From JARLGU01 sp036504535 (GTDB lineage: Bacteria > Armatimonadota > Armatimonadia > Armatimonadales > Capsulimonadaceae), in NCBI GenBank assembly GCA_036504535.1, contig DASXUY010000009.1:124001-188000 (forward strand): 64,000 nucleotides of DNA. Direction: 5' to 3'. Of this stretch, positions 52,828-61,423 are shown piece after piece. The position numbers and the translations under genes were made by a program. The number at the start of each line of letters is the position of its first letter. The stretch's first letter is position 1. The notes beneath the pieces are model-generated. The model was given only the letters and a program-made list of their open reading frames with translations. It was not told where the DNA came from and made no database searches.

Positions 52828-53874
52828 CTATGCTGTCCATGGCTCGCCTCCGTCGCCTGTTTCAAACGCTACCCTCGGCCCGGCCGCGACCATCTTGGCG
52901 GCTCGCCGAACCAGCGCTTGTGTCAACGCAACCTTATACTCATTCTGCGCCAGCGGTTCCGCCTTCACCGTCGCCGCCTTTGCAGCAGCCTCAATCGCCA
53001 CCACATCTGTCACGCTTTTCCCGCGCAACGCAGCTTCGGCGGCTTTTGCGCGCCACGGTGTAGGAGCAACCCCTCCGAGAACGATGCGCACGTCACGTAT
53101 CGTCGTTCCACTAACATCCAAAGCAATGGCAACAGACGAGAGGGCCCAGTCGAACGATTCCCGCTCGCGACACTTGATGTAAGTCGAACGCGATGCAAAT
53201 TGCGTCACGGGCACCACCGTCTCGGTAACTATTTCGCCCTGCTTCAAGACGGTTTCATGCAGAATGCTGCCTTCCGACGGCAACGTGAAGAATTCGGCCA
53301 GCGGCACAATGCGCGGGCCTGCCGTGCCGCCTGTGACGCTAACGGTCGCCCCTAACGCGATCAGAGCGGGCGCAAGGTCCGATGGATGCACTATGTGACA
53401 TGGCCCGCCGCCAAGGATAGCATGGTACTTGTTCTCAGCATCGTCAGGAGCCGCAAAACACTTATCGCCGCCCTTTTTCAAACACCTTACATGCTCGTTT
53501 CGGAAATACCAACACCTTGGCCTCTGGCATAAGTTGCCGCCGAGTGTGCCGACATTGCGAATTTGCGGCGATCCGATTGACCGAGCAGCCTCGGCTATCG
53601 CGGGAAACTGGCGACGCGCAATCGGGTGCTGTTCGATTTCCGACAACGTCACGAGAGCACCGATCCGCAGCCCCTTCTTCGCGTCGTAACTGATCCCTTT
53701 CAGCGCGGCGATACGCTTCAGGTCAACGACGCGATCGACGGGCCGAATATAGTCCTTCATGACGCCGAGCAGATCCTGACCGCCGCCCATAGCATGGGAT
53801 GTGTCCCCGCCCTCCACAAGCAATCGACTCGCTTCGGCGACAGTCATAGGATGGACAAGTTCAAAATTGTTCAT
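52828..53874 (-). CDS. xanthine dehydrogenase family FAD-binding subunit
   Basis: 348 residues. The start FELVHPMTVAEASRLL and the GGGQDLLGVMKD and RNVGTLGGNL blocks are the FAD-binding motifs of the medium subunit (CoxM/PaoB-like); the latter resembles the GGNxx segment that contacts FAD. It passes electrons from the molybdenum centre to an acceptor. A Cys-rich patch (QRPRCWYFRNEHVRCLKKGG, split as QRPRCWYFRN and EHVRCLKKGG) matches the insertion that binds an iron-sulfur cluster in PaoB-type proteins. It overlaps the Mo-subunit gene by 4 bp. No signal peptide; it must be co-exported with the Tat-bearing subunit if the complex is periplasmic. Confidence 0.9.
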   Translation of the reverse strand: MNNFELVHPMTVAEASRLLVEGGDTSHAMGGGQDLLGVMKDYIRPVDRVVDLKRIAALKGISYDAKKGLRIGALVTLSEIEQHPIARRQFPAIAEAARSIGSPQIRNVGTLGGNLCQRPRCWYFRNEHVRCLKKGGDKCFAAPDDAENKYHAILGGGPCHIVHPSDLAPALIALGATVSVTGGTAGPRIVPLAEFFTLPSEGSILHETVLKQGEIVTETVVPVTQFASRSTYIKCRERESFDWALSSVAIALDVSGTTIRDVRIVLGGVAPTPWRAKAAEAALRGKSVTDVVAIEAAAKAATVKAEPLAQNEYKVALTQALVRRAAKMVAAGPRVAFETGDGGEPWTA

Positions 53875-56093
53875 GCCGCACCTCCGCTTGCTTTAGCATT
53901 CGCCGCAAGGCCCGCCAGGATCTTGTCCGGTGTGATAGGCAGCGTCCTCACACGCACTCCGCACGCATTAAATATGGCGTTTGCGATCACTCCAGCCGTT
54001 GGAATCGTCGCCGGTTCCGCCATACCGATGACTCCGCGCTTATCGTTGTCGTCAATGATTGGCGTAAACGCTGGCATCTCCATCACCCCTGGCAGTTTAT
54101 ACTCCTCGAAGTTCGTATTCAGCATCAAGCCCGATACCTTGTCAACAACACAACCTTCCGTAAGCGCATACCCAAGTCCCTGTATCATGCCGCCGTTCAG
54201 CTGGCTTTCAACCGCCAATCGATTGAGCGGCAGTCCGCAGTCCTGTACGCCGACAAGACGCAGCACACGAACCTTGCCGGTCTCCGTGTCCACCTCAACC
54301 TCCGCCGCCTGCACACCGCGAGTGCCCGAATCGGACAACCCGATCTTCCACTGCCCAGTCGCCACCACTGGAGTTCCTGATAGCGCCGCGCACGCCTGTT
54401 TCCATGTCAAGCTCTTGCCATCCGCACTCACAACCTTGCCAGCCGACGCCGCCAGCTCCTCTGGTTTTGCGCCAAGCGCTGGCGCGACCCGTGCGAAGAA
54501 CGCGACCCGCGCATTGAATGCAGCGTCTTTAACCGCCGGGGCAAGCGACGCCGCAGTTGTGCTCCCGCCGCTGCCGTTCGCGTTCCCAAGCCGCGAATCG
54601 CCTATATTGGCTCGAACAGCTTTTATCGGTAGCCCAAACTCCTCGGCCACAATCGCCGCAGTATATGTCCGCGTCCCGGTGCCAAGGTCCTGCGAGCCAA
54701 CGCCAACGGTAACCGCGCCGTCGGGTGTGATCGTCACGGTTACACGGCATGACGGACCGCCGCCGCCACCCCACCCGCTTATCCCAATCCCCATACCGCA
54801 CTTCTTCGGGCCAGCCTGACCGCTGCCGGGCCGCTTGTTGCGCCCCGTTGCCCATCCTATGGCTTCTGATGCCATATCCAGCTGACGCAAATGGACAGGG
54901 TCGCTGATATTGGCTTTCCGAATCGCAATCGGGTCCATATCGAGCTTAGCCGCGAGGTCGTCAAGGATGGATTCCATCGCGAACGACGGCTGCGGACATC
55001 CCGGAGCGCGGAACGCCCGCGAGCTGTCGAAATTGGTATGGACTGAGTCCATCGTCCTGTAGACCGTCTCCACCTTGTACATGAACGGCTGGTTTCGCTG
55101 AGACCCACCGCCAAGTCCGCCCAACTTATGCTGTTCCGCCACCATCGCCAGCAGCTTCCCATCCGCCGATGCGCCTAGCTTCAACCGCTGCAGGCTACCG
55201 CTCCGGTTCCCACCCATCAAAAACTCGTCGGACCGCGTCAACATCAAATGGATCGGCCGGTTCACTTTTCGCGCCAGCTGACACGCGATAGACCCAGGAA
55301 GATCCAGTCCGTTCTTCGCCCCGAAGCCGCCGCCCATGTGCTCGACGATACAAACGACTTTGCCCTGCTCCAGGCCCAGTGCGCGAGCCGTGTCGCCGAC
55401 CACGCCGATAGTCCCCTGCGTCGATGCGTAAATCGTTGCCGACTCCCCGCCTCGATAGTCGACGACCACACCGTGCGTCTCGAATGACGAATGATGCTGC
55501 ATTGGCGTGCGAAACTCGCCTTCCACTACCGCTGCGCACAGAGCAAGTCTGGCAGCCGTAGCTGCAGCGTCGCCACGAGGCTCCTCCGCCCGAATATTGC
55601 CTGCGGTATACACCGACGCCGCCCCAGCCGCCAGAGCCGTATCGACATCGACCACATGAGGCTGCACATCATATTTCACCCGAATGGCGCGTATCGCGTC
55701 CTCCGCCAACTCCGGCGTGTCAGCGGCAACCGCAGCCACCGGGTCGCCCTGATATCGCAGTTGCTTCCCGGCGAACGCGATCACGGCGCGAACGCCAGGC
55801 AATGCTTCCGCCGCGCTGGTATCGATAGTGGCCACTTTCGCCGACGCATGCGACGATGGCAGTATTCGCCCGTACAGCAATCCCGGTAATCGAACATCGT
55901 GGGTATAGCGAGCACGTCCGGTAACCTTGTCCGGCCCATCGACTCGCGGAAGCCGCTTCCCAATCAGCGTGAACTGATCACGGTTCCCCCACTGTGGCCC
56001 AGCCGTATCGTCGACTTCGATCTCGACAATCGACTCGATCCCATTGACGACTTTCGGAACTTTGATTCGGCGTTTTGTTGGTGCGTCAGCCAT
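53871..56093 (-). CDS. xanthine dehydrogenase family molybdopterin-binding subunit
   Basis: 740 residues from ATG 56093 (AGGAA just upstream; the longer frame to 56204 gives a basic, unlike leader). Motifs of the molybdenum cofactor subunit: GKRLPRVDGPDKVTGRARYTHD near the start, HMGGGFGAKNGL near 260, AFRAPGCPQPSFAMES near 335, and GVGSQDLGTGTRT in the C-terminal half. The protein is shorter than XdhA, as expected for aldehyde-oxidoreductase-like members. It hydroxylates an aldehyde or aromatic N-heterocycle. It lies between the Fe-S and FAD genes, an order that differs from E. coli paoABC. Substrate unknown. Confidence 0.93.
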   Translation of the reverse strand: MADAPTKRRIKVPKVVNGIESIVEIEVDDTAGPQWGNRDQFTLIGKRLPRVDGPDKVTGRARYTHDVRLPGLLYGRILPSSHASAKVATIDTSAAEALPGVRAVIAFAGKQLRYQGDPVAAVAADTPELAEDAIRAIRVKYDVQPHVVDVDTALAAGAASVYTAGNIRAEEPRGDAAATAARLALCAAVVEGEFRTPMQHHSSFETHGVVVDYRGGESATIYASTQGTIGVVGDTARALGLEQGKVVCIVEHMGGGFGAKNGLDLPGSIACQLARKVNRPIHLMLTRSDEFLMGGNRSGSLQRLKLGASADGKLLAMVAEQHKLGGLGGGSQRNQPFMYKVETVYRTMDSVHTNFDSSRAFRAPGCPQPSFAMESILDDLAAKLDMDPIAIRKANISDPVHLRQLDMASEAIGWATGRNKRPGSGQAGPKKCGMGIGISGWGGGGGPSCRVTVTITPDGAVTVGVGSQDLGTGTRTYTAAIVAEEFGLPIKAVRANIGDSRLGNANGSGGSTTAASLAPAVKDAAFNARVAFFARVAPALGAKPEELAASAGKVVSADGKSLTWKQACAALSGTPVVATGQWKIGLSDSGTRGVQAAEVEVDTETGKVRVLRLVGVQDCGLPLNRLAVESQLNGGMIQGLGYALTEGCVVDKVSGLMLNTNFEEYKLPGVMEMPAFTPIIDDNDKRGVIGMAEPATIPTAGVIANAIFNACGVRVRTLPITPDKILAGLAANAKASGGAA

Positions 56094-56778
56094 TTCCTGC
56101 CCCCTTCTTCGCCATTGTCTTCCCCGCCGAAAGCGCCGCTTCATAAATGTGCGGATACGACCCGCATCGGCAAAGATTACCTGCGCACCCGTGCTTGATC
56201 TCATCGACCGTCGCCTGCGGGTTTGCGTTCAACACCGACGTCACCGTTAGCACAAAACCAGGAGTGCAAAATCCGCACTGCAACGCGTCATGCTCCACAA
56301 ACGCGGCCTGAACGGGATGCAGATTCTCGCCATCCGGTGAGAGCCCCTCAATTGTGGTGACCGAACGCCCAACGGCATCTGCCGCCAGGATCATGCAGCC
56401 ATACACTGGCTTACCGTCCAGCAACACCGTGCACGCGCCGCATGTACCCCGGTCGCACGCAACCTTCGTCCCCGTAAGCGGGGGGTCCAGATAGTACCGA
56501 AGCGCATTCAGCAGCGTTGTGCGGGGCTCGACCGTCACCAGTCGCGGCTTGCCATTGATCGTCAGCGTCAGGTTGATTTCACCCTTATGTACAGCCGCCC
56601 GGCTATCGTCCCGCCGCGGCTCAGGCGACGCAGCCCCGGCATGATCGGCTGAATCAACCGCCGCAGCTACGAGCGCCGACGCCGCCCCTGCGGCTCCCGC
56701 ACCTCGCAAAAACGCGCGCCGCGAAAGACGACGATCAACAGGCTCCGTATTTGGATCGTTATGAGAATCGGCAGACAT
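56086..56778 (-). CDS. Tat-exported [2Fe-2S] subunit of the same enzyme
   Basis: 230 residues. A twin-arginine signal is plain: RRLSRRAFLRGAGAAGAAS near residues 17-35. Two [2Fe-2S] clusters follow: the plant-type CDRGTCGACTVLLDGKPVYGC block (C-x4-C-x2-C...C) and the C-terminal CGFCTPG...CAGNLCRCG block. This is the small subunit (PaoA-like) that takes the folded complex through the Tat pathway, so the enzyme works in the periplasm. It is the first gene of a three-gene operon (Fe-S, Mo, FAD), with 8-bp and 4-bp overlaps. Confidence 0.94.
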   Translation of the reverse strand: MSADSHNDPNTEPVDRRLSRRAFLRGAGAAGAASALVAAAVDSADHAGAASPEPRRDDSRAAVHKGEINLTLTINGKPRLVTVEPRTTLLNALRYYLDPPLTGTKVACDRGTCGACTVLLDGKPVYGCMILAADAVGRSVTTIEGLSPDGENLHPVQAAFVEHDALQCGFCTPGFVLTVTSVLNANPQATVDEIKHGCAGNLCRCGSYPHIYEAALSAGKTMAKKGAGNG

Positions 56779-57044
56779 AAATCACACCCCGCTGTGGTGG
56801 CTAAAGTCGTAGCAAGAAGCTGACACTAATGATAATACAGTCCTGTGCAACGTATGTCAAAGGATTGTAGTCTCAGTGCTTCAAATCGACAAATAAATAT
56901 CAACGACACTTGATAATTTATCAGCCAGAGATATCTTATTTTGAGATACAAGCGGTACAATAAGAATGTATTAGTAGGAAAGTGCGCTATATGCCTAAGG
57001 TGCCGTGAATGAATATTGCGATTCGTATAAGCCAGAATATTCAT
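56779..57044. other. AT-rich intergenic region between divergent operons
   Basis: No supported gene; the minus-strand frame at 56826-57050 is AT-rich and lacks protein-like features. The region contains the promoters of the molybdoenzyme operon (left) and of the GH31 gene (right). Confidence 0.5.
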
Positions 57045-57075
57045 CATCAACCGATGCGATAGGCATCGGTTGATG
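57045..57075. promoter_or_regulatory. perfect 13-bp inverted repeat upstream of the GH31 gene
   Basis: CATCAACCGATGC (57045-57057), 5-base spacer GATAG, and GCATCGGTTGATG (57063-57075): perfect arms of 13 bp. It ends 42 bp before the GH31 ATG. It has no T tract, so operator or a stem in the 5' untranslated region is likelier than a terminator. Confidence 0.6.
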
Positions 57076-57117
57076 CGCCGAAGAGGACTCGCGACCGCTC
57101 ACCTAGAATAGGCGGCC

Positions 57118-59229
57118 ATGAACCCCGCTTACCTATCGTATACGCCGATCTGGGACCCGTGCGCACCCGGTGTTTGGAAGCTGACAGTCGGAGAAGGCGA
57201 CCCAATCACGCCCCTCAGCGCCGCCGCGACCCAGCCCAAAGTCGCAGCGCTCGAAGCCATGGTCGCCGCGCCCTTTCCGCTCGACCCTGCGGACATTGGA
57301 GTCGTGGCGAAGACCGCCAAGACCTTCCTGACCTTCCCGCTCGCGGAGTCTGAGTCAATCTACGGTCTGGGCCTCGACTTCAAAGCCGTTCGGCGTAACC
57401 AGAGCGTCCAGAAGCTCCGAATCAATGCCTGGGAAGGACATACGGGAAGCACTCACGCTCCCGTACCGTTCTACGTCTCCAGCCTCGGCTACGGTGTGCT
57501 CGTAAACAGCGCCCGCCACCTCGACTTCTATGTCGGCACATCGACCCGCACCGACTCCAAGCGCCCGCCAGCCATCTACGACCGCAACCTCGAAGCCGAC
57601 AAGTGGCAAGCGGTGCCGCCGTCAGATACCATCGACATCCACGTGCCCTCAAGCTCCGTGGAGGTCCTCATCTTCGCTGGCCCCACCCCGATGGACGCCG
57701 TTCGCCGCTTCAACCTCTACTGCGGCGGTGGCTGCCTCCCGCCCAAGTGGGGTCTCGGCTTTATGAGCCGCGTCGCTACCCTGTCCACCGGGCAGGACGT
57801 GCTCGACGAGATAGCAGCCTTCGCCGACCGAGGCTTCCCGCTCGACATGCTCGGGCTCGAACCTGGCTGGCACGACTACAGCTACCCGTGCTCCTTCGAG
57901 TGGGACGCCACTCGGTTCCCCGACCCTGCCGAAGTCGCCACGCAAGTCGAGGCTTCGGGCGTATCGCTGAACCTCTGGTTCAACCCGTATGTCGCCGCAG
58001 GCACTCCCCTCGCGGCGGACGTTGCCCCATATGTTGGCAGCCATCTGGTATGGAACGGCCTCGTCCCCGACTACAGCCTCGACGCCGCCCGCGAAGCCTT
58101 TGCGAAGCACCTCGAAGAGCGGGTCGTCTCCCTCGGAGCGGGGATTGGCGGGTTCAAGATTGATGAGGTTGATGGCGGCGACAACTTCCTCTGGCCCGAC
58201 ACCGCCCTCTTCCCCTCGGGTGTTGACGCCGAAGTCCTTCGCCAATCGTACAGCCTGTTCGTCCAGCGCCTCATCCTCGATCTCTATCACAGGCAGGGCA
58301 GACGCACGCTCGGCCTCGCGCGTGGCACCAACGCTGGCTCAGCACCGATGCCCTATGTGCTCTATAGCGACTCATATGACTTTGACCAGTACCTCATCGC
58401 CACCTGCAACAGCGGCTTCTGCGGCGTCCTCTGGTCTCCGGAGGTACGTTGGGCAGACTCCACCGAAGAGTGGGTGCGACGAATGCAGATGGTATGCCTC
58501 TCACCGCTCGCCATGCTCAACGGATACGCCCACTCCACCAAGCCGTGGACCTTCGCAGACGGAGCCGACGCCGTACGCGACGTTATGCTGCTACGAAGCC
58601 AGCTATTGCCATACCTCTACACGACCTTCGCCCGCTACCACTTTGACGGCACCCCGCCCATCAGGCCAATGCAGCTTGTCGAAGGCTTCGCGGACATCAC
58701 CCGAGCCGAAGGAGGCGAGTTTGACGCCACCTTCAACCCGTACGCCGACGCCCAAAAGCACGTCGTCCACGACCAGTACATGCTTGGCGACTCTCTGCTT
58801 GTTGCGCCAATGCGACCCGGTGCCAAAACCCGGACAGTCGCCCTTCCCGCAGGCAAGTGGTACGACTTCTATAGCGGCGCCTTCGTCGGAGAAAGCGAAA
58901 CCATAGAAGTAGCCGCACCGCTCGATATCATCCCGCTCTTCGTGCCCGACGGTGCTGTCATCCCCATGATCCCAGCACATCTGCATGCCCCTGCCCCTTC
59001 AGACAGCCTCCCACTAACAGCGAGGCACTATGGCGAACGAGACGGTCACTGCCTTCTCTACGACGACGATGGGGTCACGTTCGGCTACGAGAGCGGCCAG
59101 TACGGCATGGCCAAACTTGCTGCCTCCAGAGGCGCGAACGGCCAATGGGCGACCACCGTTACGTTCGAAGGACCTCCAGAGATGCTCCACTACAGCGGAG
59201 TGACGTGGGAGTTCATGTCTACACGGTAA
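57118..59229 (+). CDS. GH31 alpha-glycosidase (alpha-glucosidase/xylosidase-type)
   Basis: 703 residues. An N-terminal beta-sandwich (about 1-200) with the typical FPLAESESIYGLGLDF segment, then the (beta/alpha)8 barrel. The nucleophile is D349 in GGFKIDEVDG; the acid/base candidate is in the YSDSYDFDQY region. The RFPDP and GVSLNLWFNPYV segments are also typical of GH31. No signal peptide, so it acts in the cytoplasm on imported oligosaccharides, releasing alpha-linked sugars from the non-reducing end. GH31 members range over alpha-glucosidase, alpha-xylosidase and others; the exact specificity cannot be read. A hairpin terminator follows directly. Confidence 0.93.
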   Translation: MNPAYLSYTPIWDPCAPGVWKLTVGEGDPITPLSAAATQPKVAALEAMVAAPFPLDPADIGVVAKTAKTFLTFPLAESESIYGLGLDFKAVRRNQSVQKLRINAWEGHTGSTHAPVPFYVSSLGYGVLVNSARHLDFYVGTSTRTDSKRPPAIYDRNLEADKWQAVPPSDTIDIHVPSSSVEVLIFAGPTPMDAVRRFNLYCGGGCLPPKWGLGFMSRVATLSTGQDVLDEIAAFADRGFPLDMLGLEPGWHDYSYPCSFEWDATRFPDPAEVATQVEASGVSLNLWFNPYVAAGTPLAADVAPYVGSHLVWNGLVPDYSLDAAREAFAKHLEERVVSLGAGIGGFKIDEVDGGDNFLWPDTALFPSGVDAEVLRQSYSLFVQRLILDLYHRQGRRTLGLARGTNAGSAPMPYVLYSDSYDFDQYLIATCNSGFCGVLWSPEVRWADSTEEWVRRMQMVCLSPLAMLNGYAHSTKPWTFADGADAVRDVMLLRSQLLPYLYTTFARYHFDGTPPIRPMQLVEGFADITRAEGGEFDATFNPYADAQKHVVHDQYMLGDSLLVAPMRPGAKTRTVALPAGKWYDFYSGAFVGESETIEVAAPLDIIPLFVPDGAVIPMIPAHLHAPAPSDSLPLTARHYGERDGHCLLYDDDGVTFGYESGQYGMAKLAASRGANGQWATTVTFEGPPEMLHYSGVTWEFMSTR

Positions 59230-59252
59230 GGTGGGGCGTATTCCGCCCCACC
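59230..59252. terminator. hairpin terminator after GH31
   Basis: A perfect 9-bp stem GGTGGGGCG / CGCCCCACC with loop TATTC, directly after the GH31 stop, followed by CTGTTCAATTG. The convergent small gene (minus) ends 11 bp away. Confidence 0.8.
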
Positions 59253-59263
59253 CTGTTCAATTG

Positions 59264-59437
59264 TCAATGCTTGGTGCGTGCCTTCGCATCCTTCGTCTCG
59301 CCGTGTTCGGACCGCTGCTTGTTGACGATGCGGGCCGCCACCTCCTCTTCGCGTCCCTTGTACCGTCCTTCGTCCTTGAATTCTTCCTTCAGCTCTTCGT
59401 ACTCATGCTCTCTTTTCGGGCTAGATCCTCGTGGCAT
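59264..59437 (-). CDS. small highly charged protein (57 aa), MPRGS-type
   Basis: From ATG 59437, preceded by AAGGGG about 10 bases upstream. The sequence MPRGSSPKREHEYEELKEEF and the later AARIVNKQRSEHGETK closely follow a short, widespread family of charged proteins (often annotated as plasmid stabilisation or KGG-like); the family name is from memory and its role is not established. No signal or membrane segment. An upstream ATG 59509 would add 24 residues that do not match. Ends near the GH31 terminator. Confidence 0.75.
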   Translation of the reverse strand: MPRGSSPKREHEYEELKEEFKDEGRYKGREEEVAARIVNKQRSEHGETKDAKARTKH

Positions 59438-59509
59438 TGCTCCATTCCCCTTTTCATTGACATTGACCATCCATGCCCAGCTTTCCCGATGGGCCACGCA
59501 CACAAACAT

Positions 59510-59535
59510 CCGCCACCTCGATATCGAGGTGGCGG
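59510..59535. terminator. 26-bp perfect palindrome, probable terminator of the porin gene
   Basis: CCGCCACCTCGAT followed directly by ATCGAGGTGGCGG: a perfect 26-bp inverted repeat with no spacer, 42 bp past the porin stop (minus strand), followed by ATGTTTGTGTG on that strand. A loopless palindrome must open a few central pairs to form a hairpin. Confidence 0.7.
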
Positions 59536-59577
59536 ACTGGGGAGGGAACCGATATGAGATTGTGCCGATGAGTCTGG

Positions 59578-61047
59578 CTAGAACGCTTGCTGAACGTTCA
59601 CCACATACATCGAACGCGACACGCCGAGTGTCGGCTGAGCGGCAGCACCATATGCTGTTGCCGAAGAACCAAGCGGACCCGCAATATGCTTGTTGACATA
59701 GTTGAGCTGGATCTTCGAGTTGTTACCGTTCATGAAGTAGTTGACACCAACTGTCAGATCAGTCTCCTGGTTGTGCATGTCCCGGTTAGGGTTGAACATG
59801 TCGCCACGAATCACACCCTGCCACTGCTTCGAAACCTGGTAAGCGTACGTCGCATAAGCGCCCTGGCTCTTCAGCCGATTGCCCGCGTCGCCGTCGAATC
59901 CTTCGCCATATTCGGCAACGAACTCGGTCTTGCCGTTGACGTAATCGATATCAACACCAGCACGTCGCCGCTGGCGATAAGATGCGCCGACACCGCCGCT
60001 GATCTCACCCCAACCGCCGAACGTCAGGTTCTTGACCGCGAGGATCTGCCCGTTGAGGCACAGTTCCTTGGAGTTGTTATCATCCACCGTGTCCTGGCGA
60101 TTGCCAGCATCATTGGTGACCGAAAGGATACCGCTGAACGTCTTCGGCTTGTTGTAGCGCACCCAGAACCCGAGGTCACGGGATTCGCCGCACTTGCCGC
60201 CGCCCCAGGGAGCGAGGTTCATTATTGACCGGTCATAGGTCAGTAGCGCTCCAGACGACCGTAGCGTTTCAAGCGATAGCGGTAGCTTCTGCTGCCCCAC
60301 TTCGATATCCAGATTAGGCGCTGCGTGATAGCCCAAGACATAGTCGTAGAGCGGCGAAACAGTGTTTGTTGCAACCGTAGCCGGTGCGGCCGGGATCGAC
60401 AAGTTCGAGTTACGTGACGGGTCAAACAGTAGCCACCAATAAGCCTGCTTGTCGATGGTTCCTGAGAACTTAAGGTCGCAGTGCCTGATCCTGAAGGTGT
60501 TCGAAATCGCGCCTGTCTTTGCACCGGTGCAGGTAACGTCTGCTCCGCTCGAATACATCACCTGCCAAAGACCGTCAAATTTAATGCTGCCAAATCCCGA
60601 TGTGACCTTGGACTTGTCCAGCTTATCAATCTGCTTCTGCTGCGCTGCCACCTGGTCTGCTAGCGCCTTAGTGGACGCCTTAAGCGGAGTCGTCTCAACT
60701 CCCATAATCGAGAGCTCGACGGCATAGCTATCTATCAGCTTGGCAAGGTTTGCTAACGCCTGCGCAGACGGCTTTGGACCCGCTGGCGACGATTGAAGTT
60801 CGGCTACTCGGTCAGCGGCGCGTTTGACGAGCGCGGCCATTTCATAGCGGTTCAGTAGTCTCGACTGGAACACGTCTTGCTTCTGGGCGTATCCACCAAT
60901 AAGGCCCTCGTTGGCAAGGGACTGCACGGCGGCATAGCTCGGGTCGGCCTTGGGAACTTCAGAAGCGTTTGAGTGGGGGGTGGGCAATAGAAAAGCGCCA
61001 AGAAGCACTGCATACAAAGTCGCTTTTCCCAAAAATGTAGTCGTCAC
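59578..61047 (-). CDS. SLH-domain porin-like outer-membrane protein
   Basis: 489 residues starting at GTG 61047, with AAGGAG 7 bases upstream. Signal peptide about 1-29 (LLGAFLLPTPHSNAS). An SLH-like domain follows (YAAVQSLANEGLIGGYAQKQ, NRYEMAALVKRAADRV), then a coiled-coil (ALADQVAAQQKQIDKLDKS) and a barrel from about 155 to the end (FGSIKFDGLWQVMYSS, FGGWGEISGGVGAS) closing in an aromatic residue (VVNVQQAF). The plan SLH-coiled-coil-barrel is that of the peptidoglycan-tethered porins of Deinococcus-Thermus, Cyanobacteria and similar phyla. It makes a channel and links the outer membrane to peptidoglycan. A long leader precedes it. Confidence 0.92.
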   Translation of the reverse strand: MTTTFLGKATLYAVLLGAFLLPTPHSNASEVPKADPSYAAVQSLANEGLIGGYAQKQDVFQSRLLNRYEMAALVKRAADRVAELQSSPAGPKPSAQALANLAKLIDSYAVELSIMGVETTPLKASTKALADQVAAQQKQIDKLDKSKVTSGFGSIKFDGLWQVMYSSGADVTCTGAKTGAISNTFRIRHCDLKFSGTIDKQAYWWLLFDPSRNSNLSIPAAPATVATNTVSPLYDYVLGYHAAPNLDIEVGQQKLPLSLETLRSSGALLTYDRSIMNLAPWGGGKCGESRDLGFWVRYNKPKTFSGILSVTNDAGNRQDTVDDNNSKELCLNGQILAVKNLTFGGWGEISGGVGASYRQRRRAGVDIDYVNGKTEFVAEYGEGFDGDAGNRLKSQGAYATYAYQVSKQWQGVIRGDMFNPNRDMHNQETDLTVGVNYFMNGNNSKIQLNYVNKHIAGPLGSSATAYGAAAQPTLGVSRSMYVVNVQQAF

Positions 61048-61372
61048 GGTACGGCTCCTTACTGCGGCATCTGGACATCGGTGTCCATGCGATACGGTGT
61101 ATCGCTATTGTTAAGGTTGGCATTCTGGGAGAGTATGCTCGTCCGCTAAAAGGCGGAATAAACAAACGGGAAGCCTATAACGACATCCCGCTTGTTTACT
61201 TCGTCAACTTTCATTCGGTTGCCTAACCTCGCCGTTGAGGCAAGCAACCGCAGCCGACCGTGGTTTCGTCACTTCGTTGTAACGGGTGCTCTCTCGAGCC
61301 GGTAAGCCATACACACACTATCGGCTTTTAAGCTTGCCTGCTTCAGGTCGATTTTTCAATATCTGCATAAGC
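61048..61372 (-). other. structured 5' leader of the SLH-porin gene
   Basis: About 325 bp without a gene. On the minus strand it holds several potential hairpins in a row: CGGTTGC/GCAACCG with an inner CCTC/GAGG, AAACAAGCGGGA paired with TCCCGTTTGTTT (one mismatch), CCGC/GCGG, GCGATAC(ACC)GTATCGC and GGACA(CCGA)TGTCC, the last just before the ribosome binding site. No known riboswitch core was recognised. Confidence 0.45.
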
Positions 61373-61409
61373 ATGAAAAATGGCCCAGAGATTGCTCTCT
61401 GGGCCATTT
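61373..61409 (-). terminator. intrinsic terminator of the glycoside hydrolase gene
   Basis: A perfect 14-bp stem AAATGGCCCAGAGA / TCTCTGGGCCATTT with loop of 4 bases, followed on the minus strand by TTTTTCATGC. It lies 14 bp past the gene's stop. Confidence 0.95.
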
Positions 61410-61423
61410 CGTGACTCCGGCAT

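Noticed and set aside
56826..57050. Minus-strand 74-residue frame
   Set aside because: AT-rich intergenic sequence with poor composition, no ribosome binding site and no recognisable protein features.
61198..61345. Cyclic-di-GMP or cobalamin riboswitch in the porin leader
   Set aside because: Hairpins exist but the conserved core sequences of these riboswitches were not found by eye.
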